Source of the DNA: Nemertoderma westbladi
Lineage: Eukaryota; Xenacoelomorpha; Nemertodermatida; Nemertodermatidae
Reading direction: 5' to 3'
Assembly: GCA_032718475.1 (NCBI GenBank)
Contig: JAUCBJ010003548.1
Span: 64,001 to 128,000 of the forward strand
Length of the DNA: 64,000 nt
Within the stretch, counting starts at the first letter, position 1; the number at the start of each line of letters is the position of its first letter. The notes beneath the pieces are model-generated. The model was given only the letters and a program-made list of their open reading frames with translations, made no database searches and was not told the DNA's origin. Made by a program: the position numbers and the translations under genes. Below, piece after piece: positions 33,904 through 45,722 of the stretch.

Positions 33904-36527
33904 CTAATAGGAATCAATTTAGCATTGATAAATAATTACAGTTTTATTTAATAAATCAAACAAGCTAATGAAGTAAAGAAACCTTAACGGTAGGTAGGTG
34001 CAGTAATACCTCAAACTAAAAAGCATTCGTGACCTAGAAGTTGCATGCAATATGTTGACAGCAGTCCGCTAATCCGTACGTCTCGCCCACATACGTGGCT
34101 CCCTCTAATGGCCGAGCGATAAAACGACAGTGGAATTAAGGAATGGACATCCATCTAACCCCTAAGCTTGTCATTATTCTGCTCGCGTGTGTCTATGTGT
34201 ATGCGATATACTTAAAGCTTTGCAGAACAGGCTGCACTGGGTTCATTGCGATTTGAAATTACTTTGAAATGCTAAACAACTCACGCCGGTAGTTCAACTT
34301 CTATTGGGCTCGCCGTAGTGTGCCATGGTGTGGTTGTGCACATGCTTGCTGGTGAAAAGGAATGCGTTGTTATGTAATGCTTGCCTTCTCAGGGCAGCGA
34401 ATGAACCCAAATGGTAATAGACTGACAACAAACATCATTTACTCATTCAGATTGATTAAATCATCTCGACCGGGTAATTATTAGTTTCATGTGCTACATG
34501 AGAGCAAACTTAGTTCTATTTGCATATGTTTAAACGCTTTCCTGTGGGTAACCACCTCACTTTGGCCACTAGCATTAACATAAATGCATAATGCGTCCAA
34601 CGCCCCCGGTCGGATCAATAATAACCCACAAATGTGCCAAGTTGCAAATTAACCCGATTTCTAAGAGGTTTATGGGGCAAGTCAGAACTGCAAGCCATCA
34701 GCAAACGGTTATAATTAGAATATTCTGTGTTTGTTTGTGTCTGTGTCGGGAGCCATAATGTGCGAGTGAATCCAATAATCTAGTATAATGAGAACTTACA
34801 GTTCTGAGCATAGAGGCCCTAGATATCTACGTTTAGTATGTTGGGGTATCAGCGCAGAAAATTAATGTAAAAAAAAGAAAAAAACAAAAAGAAATAATAT
34901 ATACAAGCAATCAAGAATAAGAGACACTTGACACTTACTACAGCAACATATATATGATTGTCTCACCCACTAAACTGCCCAAAATAGTCAACGAAACAGT
35001 AAGAAATAACACTAATATAATATAATTATATTATAAAGAATAAACCATATTAAAACAATATCAACAAGCAACATAGATTCGTTATATTCTACTTTATTTT
35101 TGTGAATTATTTTTTATCTTCATCCTGGGTAGGGTATTTCTCTTATCACAGTTGAAAAGTGTTCAACTTAGAAGGCTACATAATAGAAATGTTACTTAAA
35201 TTTAGCTGTTTTATTTAATTTTATTATAAACACTATCAGAGTAGGTGTGTGCAAATAATATCACAAAACTATCTCCGTACAAGAGCAATATAACAAAACT
35301 ATATAATATAACAAAACTATCTCTGTACAAGAGCAATATAACAAAACTATATAATATCACAAAACTATCTCTGTACAATGCAACTAAGATAACAATTTGC
35401 AAGAGCTGGTCTAATAGAACGTTCTTACGTACCCTACCGATGAAAACAATTATTAGTATTATTATACCTGTAACTATTATTGTTAATCTAACATTATTTT
35501 AACCTTCATACTAATGCTATATATAAATCATATGCTATAGTTGTTATTTGAAATTCAAAGTAGCCAGCCTATGAAATATTGTATTGATTATGACAACTGG
35601 TTATAGATTTCAAATACCGAGGGATGGCCTAGGCCAACCATAGACTATAGAGTTTCCTCAATGGTTAAGACAATAGAAGATACCGTAGGCTACCTATTCT
35701 GTCATCTAAGTTGGTTACTAGGTTACGGGTTCTAGAAGTTATCAATAAATCATATTCCGTTAATGTTCATAGGAGTTATTAGTTAGTTACTAGTTATTAG
35801 GACTACTGGATGGTTTTCTAACAGATCAATTTAATTAATATAGCCAACAAAAATTTAGTACACTATTTCATATTTGTACTTTACAAATTCATTCCTAAAA
35901 TATCGGCATCGGGACGGGATTATATTTTCGCCGGGATCCAGTTTGAACACTGAACCTAAAATTTAATCATACGGTACCGGTATCGCGTGTGAAAAAAAAG
36001 AAAAAAGAACAGACAGAAGAGAAATAATCGAGAGAGATTGTACAATAGTTAGTTCTGTAGTTACTGCTACCAATAGGCAAGGCAGTTCAACGTAGAATGA
36101 AGCAATCAAATATGATCCACTCACCAGAACATATTGATGCAAAAAATATAACTCCAATTAGCTTTAAATTAAGAGATACAAGCATTTTTCATTGGATACT
36201 GATATAACAATAAATATGAAGCAATTAAGTTTGGTGAATATACATGAATAATAATCAGAAGCCAGTATCATATATGTTGCGATAAATTTAAATAAGAAAC
36301 ATCCCCATCACCACAGTCTGGATATGATGATTCAACAGTTGAACGCAGCAACGACGTATTTCTACAATTTCAAACTACTATCGTATCATAATAATAAACA
36401 ATATCAGAATTTAAACTCATCCGTTTAGTTTGGCTTACTGAGGCTTTATCTATAAGCAGGTTTAAGCCCATTCAGGGAGTTAGGCCTAACCAACAATAAT
36501 AACGTAAATATGAAATCTCAGAATACC
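33904..36527. other. upstream intron or intergenic, non-coding
   Basis: Only a 53-bp tandem repeat at ~35270-35385 (caaaactatctctgtacaag ... ) stands out, about 2.3 copies. No further LDLa exon was found on the - strand. Confidence 0.6.
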
Positions 36528-36530
36528 GTA

Positions 36531-37098
36531 TTACCGGTGTAGCAGAAAATTTCCACCCCCCTAAAAATATATATTTTCACCCCCGCTTAGAATTAACTAG
36601 GGTATTTTAACCGGGGGTGAAACTACCCTGGGTGATTTTGTAGTGAAATTTAACCCCCCTCAGCAGTGTGTCCTCCATGATATTTTAAATTTCAATTCAA
36701 TAGAGTTTAAATTCGATATAAGCCTATTAAACGAACAGACGACCACATATACCTCTAGTCTAGTACACAGTACTGTAGACAGGTAGAAGATACAAATAAA
36801 ATACACCGGGAGTAAGAATACGGAAAGTAAGTAAGAAATAAGTAAGTAAGTAAGAATATGGAAATTTAACCGGTGATGGATTTGCACAGAGTGAAAATTG
36901 ATAAATGCAGGGGATATTTTCACCGGACTGGCTGACTGGAGGGCGTGGAACAGCAGAGGGGTTTTTAAACACACTATGGAAAATTCACCCCGGGCGCGGG
37001 CAGTGTGGGCACCGGGAGTGAGAATATACTTGGGCAGTAGGGAACTTTAGCCGGGGAGTGATTTTGCATGGGGAGTTAAAATTATCTGTTACACCGGT
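36531..37098. mobile_element. 568-bp inverted-repeat element with TACCGGTGTA ends
   Basis: Left taccggtgtagcagaaaatt and right aattatctgttacaccggta are inverted. The interior has several short ccgggggtgaa / gggagtgagaat-like units and a gtaagtaagtaag run (36826-36852). Non-coding. Confidence 0.65.
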
Positions 37099-38205
37099 AG
37101 GCCTACTACAGTACTAAATTACTCCATTAGCTGTTAGCCAGGCACCAGGCAGCCAGCGAGCCAGGCGTCCCGCGTAGGTAGGCAGTAGGCGTATGGTAAC
37201 GCGCGACGCCTGGAGGGTGACAGAGACAGGCCAGCAGAGCAGACTGAATGTAATGCGCGGATCGAAGTCACCGGAAACATTGGTTTTTTAAATCAAACGT
37301 AAAACTATAATCTTCCAGCAGAGGCCTCTACGCTACCGTTACACTTCTTACTGCCTACAGGCAGACAGGACAGGCCGATCGCTGTATCGGCCTAATTTCT
37401 AATATAATGACTAACACCTAATTTCAGAAATTCCGCTAAATTCCTTCATCCTTAGATTAGCAGATTAGGACTTGGGCAGTACTGCAGTAGGGTTAGCGTT
37501 TAGCTCTGTAGCTGTCAGGCTGTAGTTGGTTAGACACTGTTAGAGTTAAGATCAGCATAGTATAGATCAACCATAGCCCAACAAATTCACTGTACAAACT
37601 CATAAATTAGGCCTACCAGGACCAGCTGACAGCCTACCGCTGTACTGTACCGCACCTGCTGACCTGTAATAAAAATGTAGTATTTTGTAAATCCGTATTG
37701 CTGCCTGGTGCCTGCTGCATTGCTGTATTGCATTTGTAATTTGTAGGTACGGGTAGGCCTACCTCTGTACCTGGCTGCCTGGTACCTGGTACCGAAACGT
37801 GACTGTAATCCAGTAATCAGGCTGTCAGGTTATTACACAATATGGCAATAGACCTTAGATTAGCCCATAGCCTACTCCCTGACTCCCCTGGTGCCTGGGC
37901 CTACTGGATTATATCACTCTTTTTCTATCTGGCTAGGCCCATCAGCATCACACTCAGGCCTAGGCCTGTACAGCTGATTATACCCGGCTGCATCAGTACT
38001 GCAGTACAATACTGTGTACTGCTGTACTGGCGCTACCGTCTACCAGTTAGTACCTGTACTTAAGGTAGTCCTCCTTACATGGTGTGATAGAAACTTGGCG
38101 GTCAGACAGTCAGGTGATAAAGTAAAATAAATGTGGAATGTGGCCATCAATAAAATGCATGTGTGGTCTGAGTTCTGAGGTATGCGTGCAGAGTATAAAG
38201 ATTGC
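37099..38205. other. non-coding, nothing recognised
   Basis: Moderately GC-rich, with many cctg/cagg words (37130-38060). The short open frames lack any recognisable domain. Confidence 0.5.
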
Positions 38206-38209
38206 GAAT

Positions 38210-38395
38210 AAAAATAGCGTGTGTTGAGAAAAATAATAATAATATCGCGAGTTCAAAAATTTCGATAATTTCCCGAATTCAAAAAATATCGTAATTAAAA
38301 ATATAGCGAGTAAAAATATCGAGAGTAAAAATAACGCGAGTTAAACAATATCGCGAGTAAAAATGTCGAGAGTAAAACTATCGCAAGTCTCGATA
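38210..38395. repeat. degenerate ~17-bp repeat, TATCGCGAGTAAAAA type
   Basis: Alternating gcgagtaaaaatatcgagag and aataacgcgagtt units, ~9 copies. The reverse complement occurs at 62025-62095. Confidence 0.75.
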
Positions 38396-38790
38396 TTTTT
38401 CACCAATTCCAATTTTATCAGATGAAAAATGTGCATTGTTTTGAGTATATTATGTTGAAAAATATGCAAGAGAAACTGGGGTGTTTGAAAAAGGTGGACT
38501 GGACACAGAAAACATGGACAATGGACAGACCAATCACGGGCGATTTGCGTCACACAGCATGTCCACCCTTTTCAGCTTTGTTGTCTAATTTGTAGTCTGT
38601 TTCAAACTTGAAAAAGGTGGACTGGGTTGATAAAAAAAAACAGGCAATGAATTACCAATCAGATCGATTTGCACATTATATAGCAGCTCGCTGTCCATGT
38701 TTTTCAAAAATTTTTAGAATGTTTTTATGGATTATTGTTATTATTATCCCATACTTACTGTGACCAACCGAAGTTGTCCAAGTAGTTAAA

Positions 38791-38840
38791 TAATATGGGG
38801 CGAGCCACGAAGTCTGTGAACAAGCCTTAGCATGAATATT
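38791..38840 (+). mobile_element. GTGGGGCGAGCC-family end fragment
   Basis: atggggcgagccacgaagtc and agccttagcat only; the rest is missing. Confidence 0.6.
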
Positions 38841-38884
38841 GGAACATTAATATTCTAACGCAATACAGTATATAGTTAATTATA

Positions 38885-39725
38885 ATATCTATCTAATGTA
38901 CTGTGCGGAAAATATAATATGCTTTATTTACCGTTCATCCCGAGATCTGTTATTAAACGACCCAGCTCAGCATGGGAGGTAAATACAGTAAGTCAGATCG
39001 AGGCGCGAAAAGGTAAATAATGTATATTATTGTTATATTTACATTATTTACCGCTCAGTCAATATCATTTACAAGAGTCATTTACAGCGGTAAATAATAT
39101 TTGCATTATTTTCCTAGGTAAATGGGAATTATTGCTCTTCAATCAGTCAACTTTGTACTGTAATAAATAATATTCTGGGGCATTTAATTTATGTAATGAG
39201 TAGCTACGGCTAGTAAAATAATCAAGTACGGTACTTAATTAATAATCTTCAAATAAATAATATGTTCCAGAATATTGTGTATTTATTAAATATAATAAAT
39301 GGCCTCCCTGCAGGCTGGTTGTATCGGATGTAAAGTTCTACACTATTTGAACGTCCATATCTCAGATATTTCTAAATGATATTAATACAGTAGTTATTTA
39401 CAAATTTTGAAACCTTACTACGACAACTTTCCATTGGTATCAACAAATCACAAGAAGGAGGAAGAATGACTGCGGTGCGACTGGTGCAATGTGTAATTAC
39501 TTACTACACAATAATATATTTTAATATAATAATAATGATTACTAATAATAAATAATATAATAATGATTACATATTGTACGATAAATAAAACACGTTATTT
39601 ACCTTGTCGCCCCTTGATCTGACTTATTTACCACCCACGCTGCGCTCGGTCGGCAAATAACAGATCTTGGGACCAACGGTAAATAAAGGATATTTTATTT
39701 AATGTACAATAAATAGTTAGAATTT
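38885..39725. repeat. inverted repeat pair 1 (arms 38885-39040 and 39590-39725)
   Basis: The arms share ctttatttaccgtt, gagatctgttatt, taagtcagatc and aaggtaaataa in inverse orientation. Confidence 0.8.
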
Positions 39726-40027
39726 ATTGTACAATAGGTAGGTCCCTTATGTAGTTTATTGTTAAAAAGCATGCTTATTGTTATTATAATTACTGTATTA
39801 AAAGAAATTGTTTAATACATAATTTTTTCGATATTGCACCGCTGTCGCACCGCAGTTATTCTTCGTGCTTATAGTGGTTCGTAGCAATAGAAAGCTGTCG
39901 TTGAAACGATTCTAAATATGTAAATAACTACAGTATTAGTTTCGATGAGAAATAGCTGAGATATAGGCGTTCAAAAATTGCAGGTACAGTATTTGCTTCC
40001 GCTGCAACCTGCAGGCCATTTATTCTA
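39300..40027. repeat. inverted repeat pair 2 (arms 39300-39490 and 39835-40027), interleaved with pair 1
   Basis: The arms share aatggcct-c-ctgcagg, tatatctcag-tatttct, acagtagttatttaca and actgcggtgcgac in inverse orientation. Order along the DNA is 1, 2, 1', 2'. Confidence 0.8.
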
Positions 40028-40204
40028 CTGTATTTCATATTACTGTACTGTACTGGACCGGTACATACAATTTTTAGTCATTATTATTTATTTATTTGTT
40101 TGACGAGTATTAATAGTTTGATGTCATTTTATTATTGCGTAGCTACTCCATTAAATAAACAAAATATTTCAGAATTTTATTTATTACAGTAAAACAACTG
40201 TACA

Positions 40205-40340
40205 GTTGAATAATTGAAGACCATGACTTTCTTGAGAAGCCTCTTAAAATAAACTGGCCTTGAAGTTGCGGATAATCTCGCAAAAGGGTGATAGGGAGTC
40301 GTGGCCGCGCAATTTTGTCGACAGTCTGGTGTTACAGGCG
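40205..40340 (+). mobile_element. non-LTR 3' relic
   Basis: catgactttcttgagaagcc and ggataatctcgcaaaa match the 44396-45095 family; a stretch of poly-C follows. Confidence 0.6.
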
Positions 40341-40490
40341 AAATGCCCCTTCGCCGGAATGCCCCCCCCCCCCCCCTCCGGGCATTTTTGCCTAGTGCCA
40401 TATGCCCCCCACCCCCCTGAGCATTTTCACCCCAGATTTCGTGAGTGGTGGTAAAAAAACCCTATTACAAAGTCAAATGGCGGCCCAAAA

Positions 40491-40612
40491 CCCTAATTAA
40501 AACTGTCATGTAACCCTAACCCTAAATATTTTGGATCCAAAATTCCATAAAATTTCTTAGATTAGAGCTTCATGACTTAGGGTTAGGGTTACATGACAGT
40601 TTTAATTAGGGG
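40491..40612. repeat. hairpin carrying telomere-like TTAGGG motifs
   Basis: ccctaattaaaactgtcatg + taaccctaaccctaa on the left and its reverse complement (ttagggttagggttacatga...) on the right, with a short loop containing ttttggatccaaaa. Confidence 0.8.
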
Positions 40613-41149
40613 TGGGGCCTGACCAACTAACCCTAACCACAAAAATAACCCAATAAATCCAAGTTGAAGTGCTGGCTAGGCCTACTGCAGTATTATGAAA
40701 GCAAGTATTATGTTACAGTGAAAAGGTGGACAGTCCAATCACTACGAAATAACATTGCTTTAATACGTTTCTGATTGGTCAGACTATTATCTCTGTTTTA
40801 CGTTTTGCATTATGTGCCTCTGCCCAGTTCTTATTTTTCAAACACACATCTTATTCCCAATTATGTAATTAAGAAAGCGAAAACTTTAAAAGTCAGACCG
40901 AAATCGCTACAAACTGCTTTGCCTAATACGTTTGTGATTGGTCTGTCCATTGTCCATGCTTTCTGTGTCCAGTCCACCTTTTTCAAACATCCAGAGAAAC
41001 TGGGGCAATAATTAGCTCATTAAAAAATTATTACAATAGGCAAAATGGCTTGCATATTTTACACTGCTGTTGCATATTTTACACCTCTCACATTTGCACA
41101 TTTTGCACTTGCACACAACATCTAGCTTTAGTAAGGACCTTTAACACTT

Positions 41150-41290
41150 TAGGATATTGGCCTTCAGAAGCGGATATTCTCGCCCTCCTCAGTCGTGGGT
41201 GAGTGTGGGATGCTGTGGCGGCGCATTTTTGTTAATAAAGCCGAAATAACAATCTTAGCGCTGCAATAAGCTGATAAGGCAGCAATAGAC
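41150..41290 (+). mobile_element. non-LTR 3' relic
   Basis: ggccttcagaagcggatatt and gctgtggcggcgca resemble the conserved end of the 44396-45095 element; heavily decayed. Confidence 0.5.
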
Positions 41291-41396
41291 TGACTACTGT
41301 AGTTCAGTAGGCGCAGTAATGTGGGGCGAGCCACGAAGTTGGCGGAGCCTTAGCGAATTGACACTGTTAGGGGGTGGGTCAATTTATGCAAATAGT

Positions 41397-41398
41397 TG

Positions 41399-41430
<32 letters not shown>

Positions 41431-41460
41431 GTCGTCGTCGTCGTCGTTGTCGTCGTCGTT
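41397..41460. repeat. (GTC)n microsatellite
   Basis: About 20 triplets with two GTT interruptions, at the same place where smaller family members have short gtcgtcgtc runs. Confidence 0.97.
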
Positions 41461-41579
41461 ACGATTTTGACATGCTAATAACTTTGTCGGATTTAAAGCT
41501 GCCAAGTTGAAAATTTGTAGGTATCAATATGAGCAAAAGTTGAGATTTTTGAGAGACTATCAGACACCATCAGTGCAAT

Positions 41580-42490
41580 GGTCTCCCGCTAGAGGGCCAC
41601 ATGTCTAAACATTAAATGGCCACCCATTTCTTTGCTTTTAATCCGTTTAAGCTGAAACTTGGGAAGTATGTACTAGACCATTAGCTGTAAATTTCAAAGG
41701 AGGCTAATCTGTCTGCAGTTCTCCAGTCTGCCGCTAGAGGGCGAAATGTCCCGAATGTGAAATTATTCTTCCATTTAGTTGTTTATGATCTGATTACGCT
41801 GAAACTTGTCATATATGTACTAGATGACATCCTGAGTCTTTGTGTGGATTGTAATCGGTCCGAAGTTTTCCAGTCTCCCGCTAGAGGGCCACATGTCTAA
41901 ACATTAAATGGCCACCCATTTCTTTGCTTTTAATCCGTTTAAGCTGAAACTTGGGAAGTATGTACTAGACCATTAGCTGTAAATTTCAAAGGAGGCTAAT
42001 CTGTCTGCAGTTCTCCAGTCTGCCGCTAGAGGGCGAAATGTCCCGAATGTGAAATTATTCTTCCATTTAGTTGTTTATGATCTGATTACGCTGAAACTTG
42101 TCATATATGTACTAGAAGACATCCTAAGTCTTTGTGTGGACAGTAATCGGTCCGGAGTTTTCGAGTCTGCCGCTAGAGGGCGAAATGTAGGAAGTGATAA
42201 CCTTCGCGAATTCCTTGATCTTAATCTATTTAAGCTGAATTTTGGAATATACAGTACCGGTATGTACTAGACCACATGCCTCGTCTTTGTGAGGAAGGTG
42301 ATCGATCCGTAGTTCTTTAATATGCCGCTAGAGGGCTAAATGTATGAAAGTGAAAACCTTCCAACATTTCGTTATTTATGATCCGTCAATCGGAAACTTG
42401 GTAGATATGTAATAGACCATAGGCTGTGGCTTTGTAGGGAAACTAATCCTTCCTTCTTCAGTTACCCAGTCTCCCGCTAGAGGGTTAACG
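41580..42490. repeat. ~145-bp tandem units, GTCTGCCGCTAGAGGGCGAAATGT core
   Basis: Cores at ~41583, 41728, 41872, 42016, 42163, 42320 and 42468. Two consecutive units form a ~289-bp dimer repeated almost exactly (41580-41870 versus 41869-42160). Related to 5490-6010. Confidence 0.9.
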
Positions 42491-42596
42491 TTTTCCGGGA
42501 AAATCTGCTCCTATGTTTTTATAATCCTTTCGAGTTGATACTTAGCATTAACTCATTTCACGTGCTGCGCGAAGGCCCCACTTCGTGTAGTATAGT

Positions 42597-42810
42597 AGAG
42601 TAGTACAGTAGTGCACTAGGTTGGGTGGGCGCGGGTAGGGGTGTACGGGTTGGGTGGGCGCGGGTAGGAATGTTTACGGGTGGGTTGTAGGTACGGGTTG
42701 GTTGGGTAGGGGTGTCCTGGTGAGGTGTAGGAATGGGTGGGTGCAGGTTGGTGTATGTGGGGTGAGGTGGGTAGGTGTGCACGGGTGGGGTGGGTTAGTA
42801 CGGGTTAGTC
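42597..42810. repeat. G-rich minisatellite-like tract
   Basis: Irregular gggtgggcgcgggtaggg / acgggttgggtggg units with many GGG runs on the + strand, so quadruplex-capable. The ORFs in it are low complexity. Confidence 0.7.
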
Positions 42811-43704
42811 TACAACAACAATCACAACCTCAAAGGGCAGCTATAAGTAGATACAGTAGAATGACCGGAAATTACAGAGTGTCTCAGTGCTATTTACAGT
42901 ATATACCCATATTTTGATTAAAAGGTTTAATTAAAAAAACTTAATAATTAAAAATAAAACGCTATAAAATGATGAATTGTGAATGAATAATTCACCACCA
43001 ATAATGATGTAAATATATGTAGTTACAGTATTATAAAAGTGATTTTACACAATACATTAACGGGTCACCACAAGTGTAGATGTGTAGGCCTATTATAAAA
43101 TATACATACATGTAAGAACGATCGATAAACGAAAACGTTGGAATAATTTATTTCTAACTTAGCCTACAGGAAGAACAGTTCTAAATTAAACTAAGTAAAT
43201 AAATGGTTAGGTAGCGCCTGTAGCGCTATATTATTCAATTTCAAATTATTGAATAATTAATAGAGTAGAGCTTAATAGAGTAGAGAAACCATAATAGAGT
43301 AGAGTAGGCTACGTCTGTCTAAAGTGTAAAGCCAATAACTCCAGTATTGTAAATAAAGGAAAAATAATCTAAATATGTCCCACAGTATAACAATTGATAA
43401 ATAGTGTACACCAAATGCACATGTACAGTACTAAGTATTGTATAGTGTTTAGTACTGTATATAATGTGATTGCAAGTCGTGCCCCTTTAGTTTGTTAATA
43501 TTCTGGGGTTGTTGAATTGCGGCAATTATAATGCGACAATAACTTATTACTTTTTAAATTAAACTTAAAAATAATTTTTTTTGATAACCTTGCTAGTGCC
43601 AAAAATAGCAAACGCCATCTTGTGGTTTGCAAAGGAATTGGATGGAGGTACAATGTGGGAAACCAAATAATTTTATACCGTATTAAATTGGCAAACTTCT
43701 TATA
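42811..43704. other. non-coding
   Basis: AT-rich; only short atagagtagag repeats (43258-43310) noted. Confidence 0.6.
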
Positions 43705-44395
43705 AAAGTCCCAGTGTTCGGCATCTAGATAAGACTTTGACGTCGGTGTCCCAGTGTCCGGCATCTAGATAAGACTTTGACGTCGGTGTCCCAGTGTCCG
43801 GCATCTAGATAGACTTTGACGTCGGTGTCCCAGTGTCCGGCAACTAGATAAGACTTTGACGTCGGTGTCCCAATGTTCGGCATCTAGATAAGACTTTGAC
43901 GTCGGTGTCCCAGTGTCCGGCATCTAGATAGACTTTGACGTCGGTGTCCCAGTGTCCGGCAACTAGATAGACTTTGACGTCGGTGTCCCAGTGTCCGGCA
44001 TCTAGATAGACTTTGACGTCGGTGTCCCAGTGTCCGGCATCTAGATAGACTTTGACGTCGGTGTCCCAGTGTCCGGCATCTAGATAGACTTTGACGTCGG
44101 TGTCCCAGTGTCCGGCATCTAGATAGACTTTGACGTCGGTGTCCCAGTGTCCGGCATCTAGATAGACTTTGACATCGGTGTCCCAGTGTCCGGCATCTAG
44201 ATAGACTTTGACGTCGGTGCCCCAGTGTCCGGCATCCATATAGACTTTGACGTCGGTGTCCCAGTGTTCGGCATCTAGATAAGACTTTGACGTCGGTGTC
44301 CCAGTGTCCGGCATCTAGATAGACTTTGACGTCGGTGTCCCAGTGTCCGGCAACTAGATAGACTTTGACGTCGGTGTCCCAGTGTCCGGCATCTA
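43705..44395 (-). repeat. 39-bp minisatellite (DAGHWDTDVKVYL frame), left block
   Basis: ~17 copies of a unit containing gatagactttgacgtcggtg and tcccagtgtccggcatcta. Several 40-bp variants (agataagac) shift the frame, which argues against a protein despite the long ORFs. Confidence 0.95.
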
Positions 44396-45095
44396 CTACT
44401 ACTATGATCGGCATGCTGCATTGCAGCTGCATTTTTAAGAATGCTGTGCCGGCTTGTCAACAAAATTGCACCGCCACAACTCCCTATCACCCATGACATT
44501 TGCTAGATCATCCGCATCTTTAAGGCCAGTGTCCTTTAAGATGCGTCTCAAGAAAGTCATGGGCTGTCCACCATGCTTATTCACTCCATGAGGCTGCCAA
44601 AGTACAAGATTATGCACTGGCTGGTCCTCACGGCGAAAGCAATGTCCTGCAAAGCGGAGGCGATTTTGTTCTAGTGTCAAGCTTGGGGGAACCAATGAGA
44701 CACCTCCAATGTTATATAGTGTCTGGTTGGAGATGTGTGCATTGTACTTGACACAATGAACCCGGCGTAGCATTCTTGTGAATGTGCCATCCAGAGATTT
44801 GGTGTCCTCAGCAGTTAGAGCCCAGCATGGACTCCCGTAGAGGAGTACTGGAACTACTGCTGCTCTAAATAATCGGACCTTAAGTTTCCGATTAATTCTC
44901 GGTGACTTCCAAATCCTGGAAAGCCTATTCAAGGCTGCCCATGCCTTTCCCTTACGTATTCGAAGGTCCTCACCTGACTTCCGGATCCATGATCCCAGGT
45001 AACAGAAGTCGTCCACATGCTCAAGCATACCATCCTTTGAGCTTATGCTCATCCGATCAGAGACTTGCTGAGGACTTTCAAAGTCCCTTTCAAAG
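44396..45095 (-). mobile_element. 5'-truncated non-LTR retrotransposon inserted in the 39-bp array
   Basis: 700 bp with one open frame of ~215 codons, entered from the array. It holds the segment after the reverse transcriptase: VDDFCYLGSWI, RKGKAWAALNRLSRIWKSPR, LFRAAVVPVLLYGSPCWALT, LRFAGHCFRRED and LVLWQPHGVNKHGGQP. The 3' end is a short (TAG)n tail. Target duplication TAGATGCCGGAC on both sides (44384-44395, 45095-45106). It resembles the C-terminal regions annotated as endonuclease-reverse transcriptase in many invertebrates; clade not assigned. Confidence 0.88.
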
Positions 45096-45722
45096 TCCGG
45101 CATCTAGATAGACTTTGACGTCGGTGTCCCAGTGTCCGGCATCTAGATAGACTTTGACGTCGGTGTCCCAATGTTCGGCATCTAGATAAGACTTTGACGT
45201 CGGTGTCCCAGTGTCCGGCATCTAGATAGACTTTGACGTCGGTGTCCCAGTGTCCGGCAACTAGATAGACTTTGACGTCGGTGTCCCAGTGTCCGGCATC
45301 TAGATAGACTTTGACGTCGGTGTCCCAGTGTCCGGCATCTAGATAGACTTTGACGTCGGTGTCCCAGTGTCCGGCATCTAGATAGACTTTGACATCGATG
45401 TCCCAGTGTCCGGCATCTAGATAGACTTTGACGTCGGTGCCCCAGTGTCCGGCATCCATATAGACTTTGACGCCGGTGTCCCAGTGTCCGGCATCTAGAT
45501 AGACTTTGATGCTGGTGTCCCAGTGTCCGGCATCCAGATAGACTTTGACGTCGGTGTCCCAGTGTCTGGCATCCATATAGACTTTGACGCCGGTGTCCCA
45601 GTGTCCGGCATCCAGATAGACTTTGACGCTGGTGTCCCAGTGCCCGGTATCTAGATGGACTTTGACGCTCGTATCCCAGTGTCCGGCCTCTAGGTAGACT
45701 TAGACGCCGGTGTCCCAGTACC
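45096..45722 (-). repeat. 39-bp minisatellite, right block
   Basis: ~16 copies of the same unit as 43705-44395; copies near 45480-45720 are the most diverged (gacgccggtg, gacgctggtg), suggesting the array edge. Confidence 0.95.

Larger units (their letters stand above)
38455..41008. repeat. outer inverted-repeat pair (~100-bp arms)
   Basis: The left arm 38455-38560 and right arm 40900-41008 are reverse complements (tgtttgaaaaaggtggactg, gacacagaaa, catggacaatggacagacca). A weaker second pair sits inside (38605 gaaaaaggtggactgg and 40720 gaaaaggtggacagtcc, same orientation). Confidence 0.75.
41321..42581 (+). mobile_element. GTGGGGCGAGCC-family element expanded to 1.26 kb
   Basis: The left end gtggggcgagccacgaagtt and right end gtgctgcgcgaaggccccac are the family ends. 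Between them lie a (GTC)n microsatellite and seven tandem ~145-bp units; the 311-324 bp copies lack both expansions. Confidence 0.8.

Noticed and set aside
36660-38063. Short ORFs of 70-104 codons
   Set aside because: Composed of repeat or low-complexity sequence (taagtaagtaag and cctg words); no domain.
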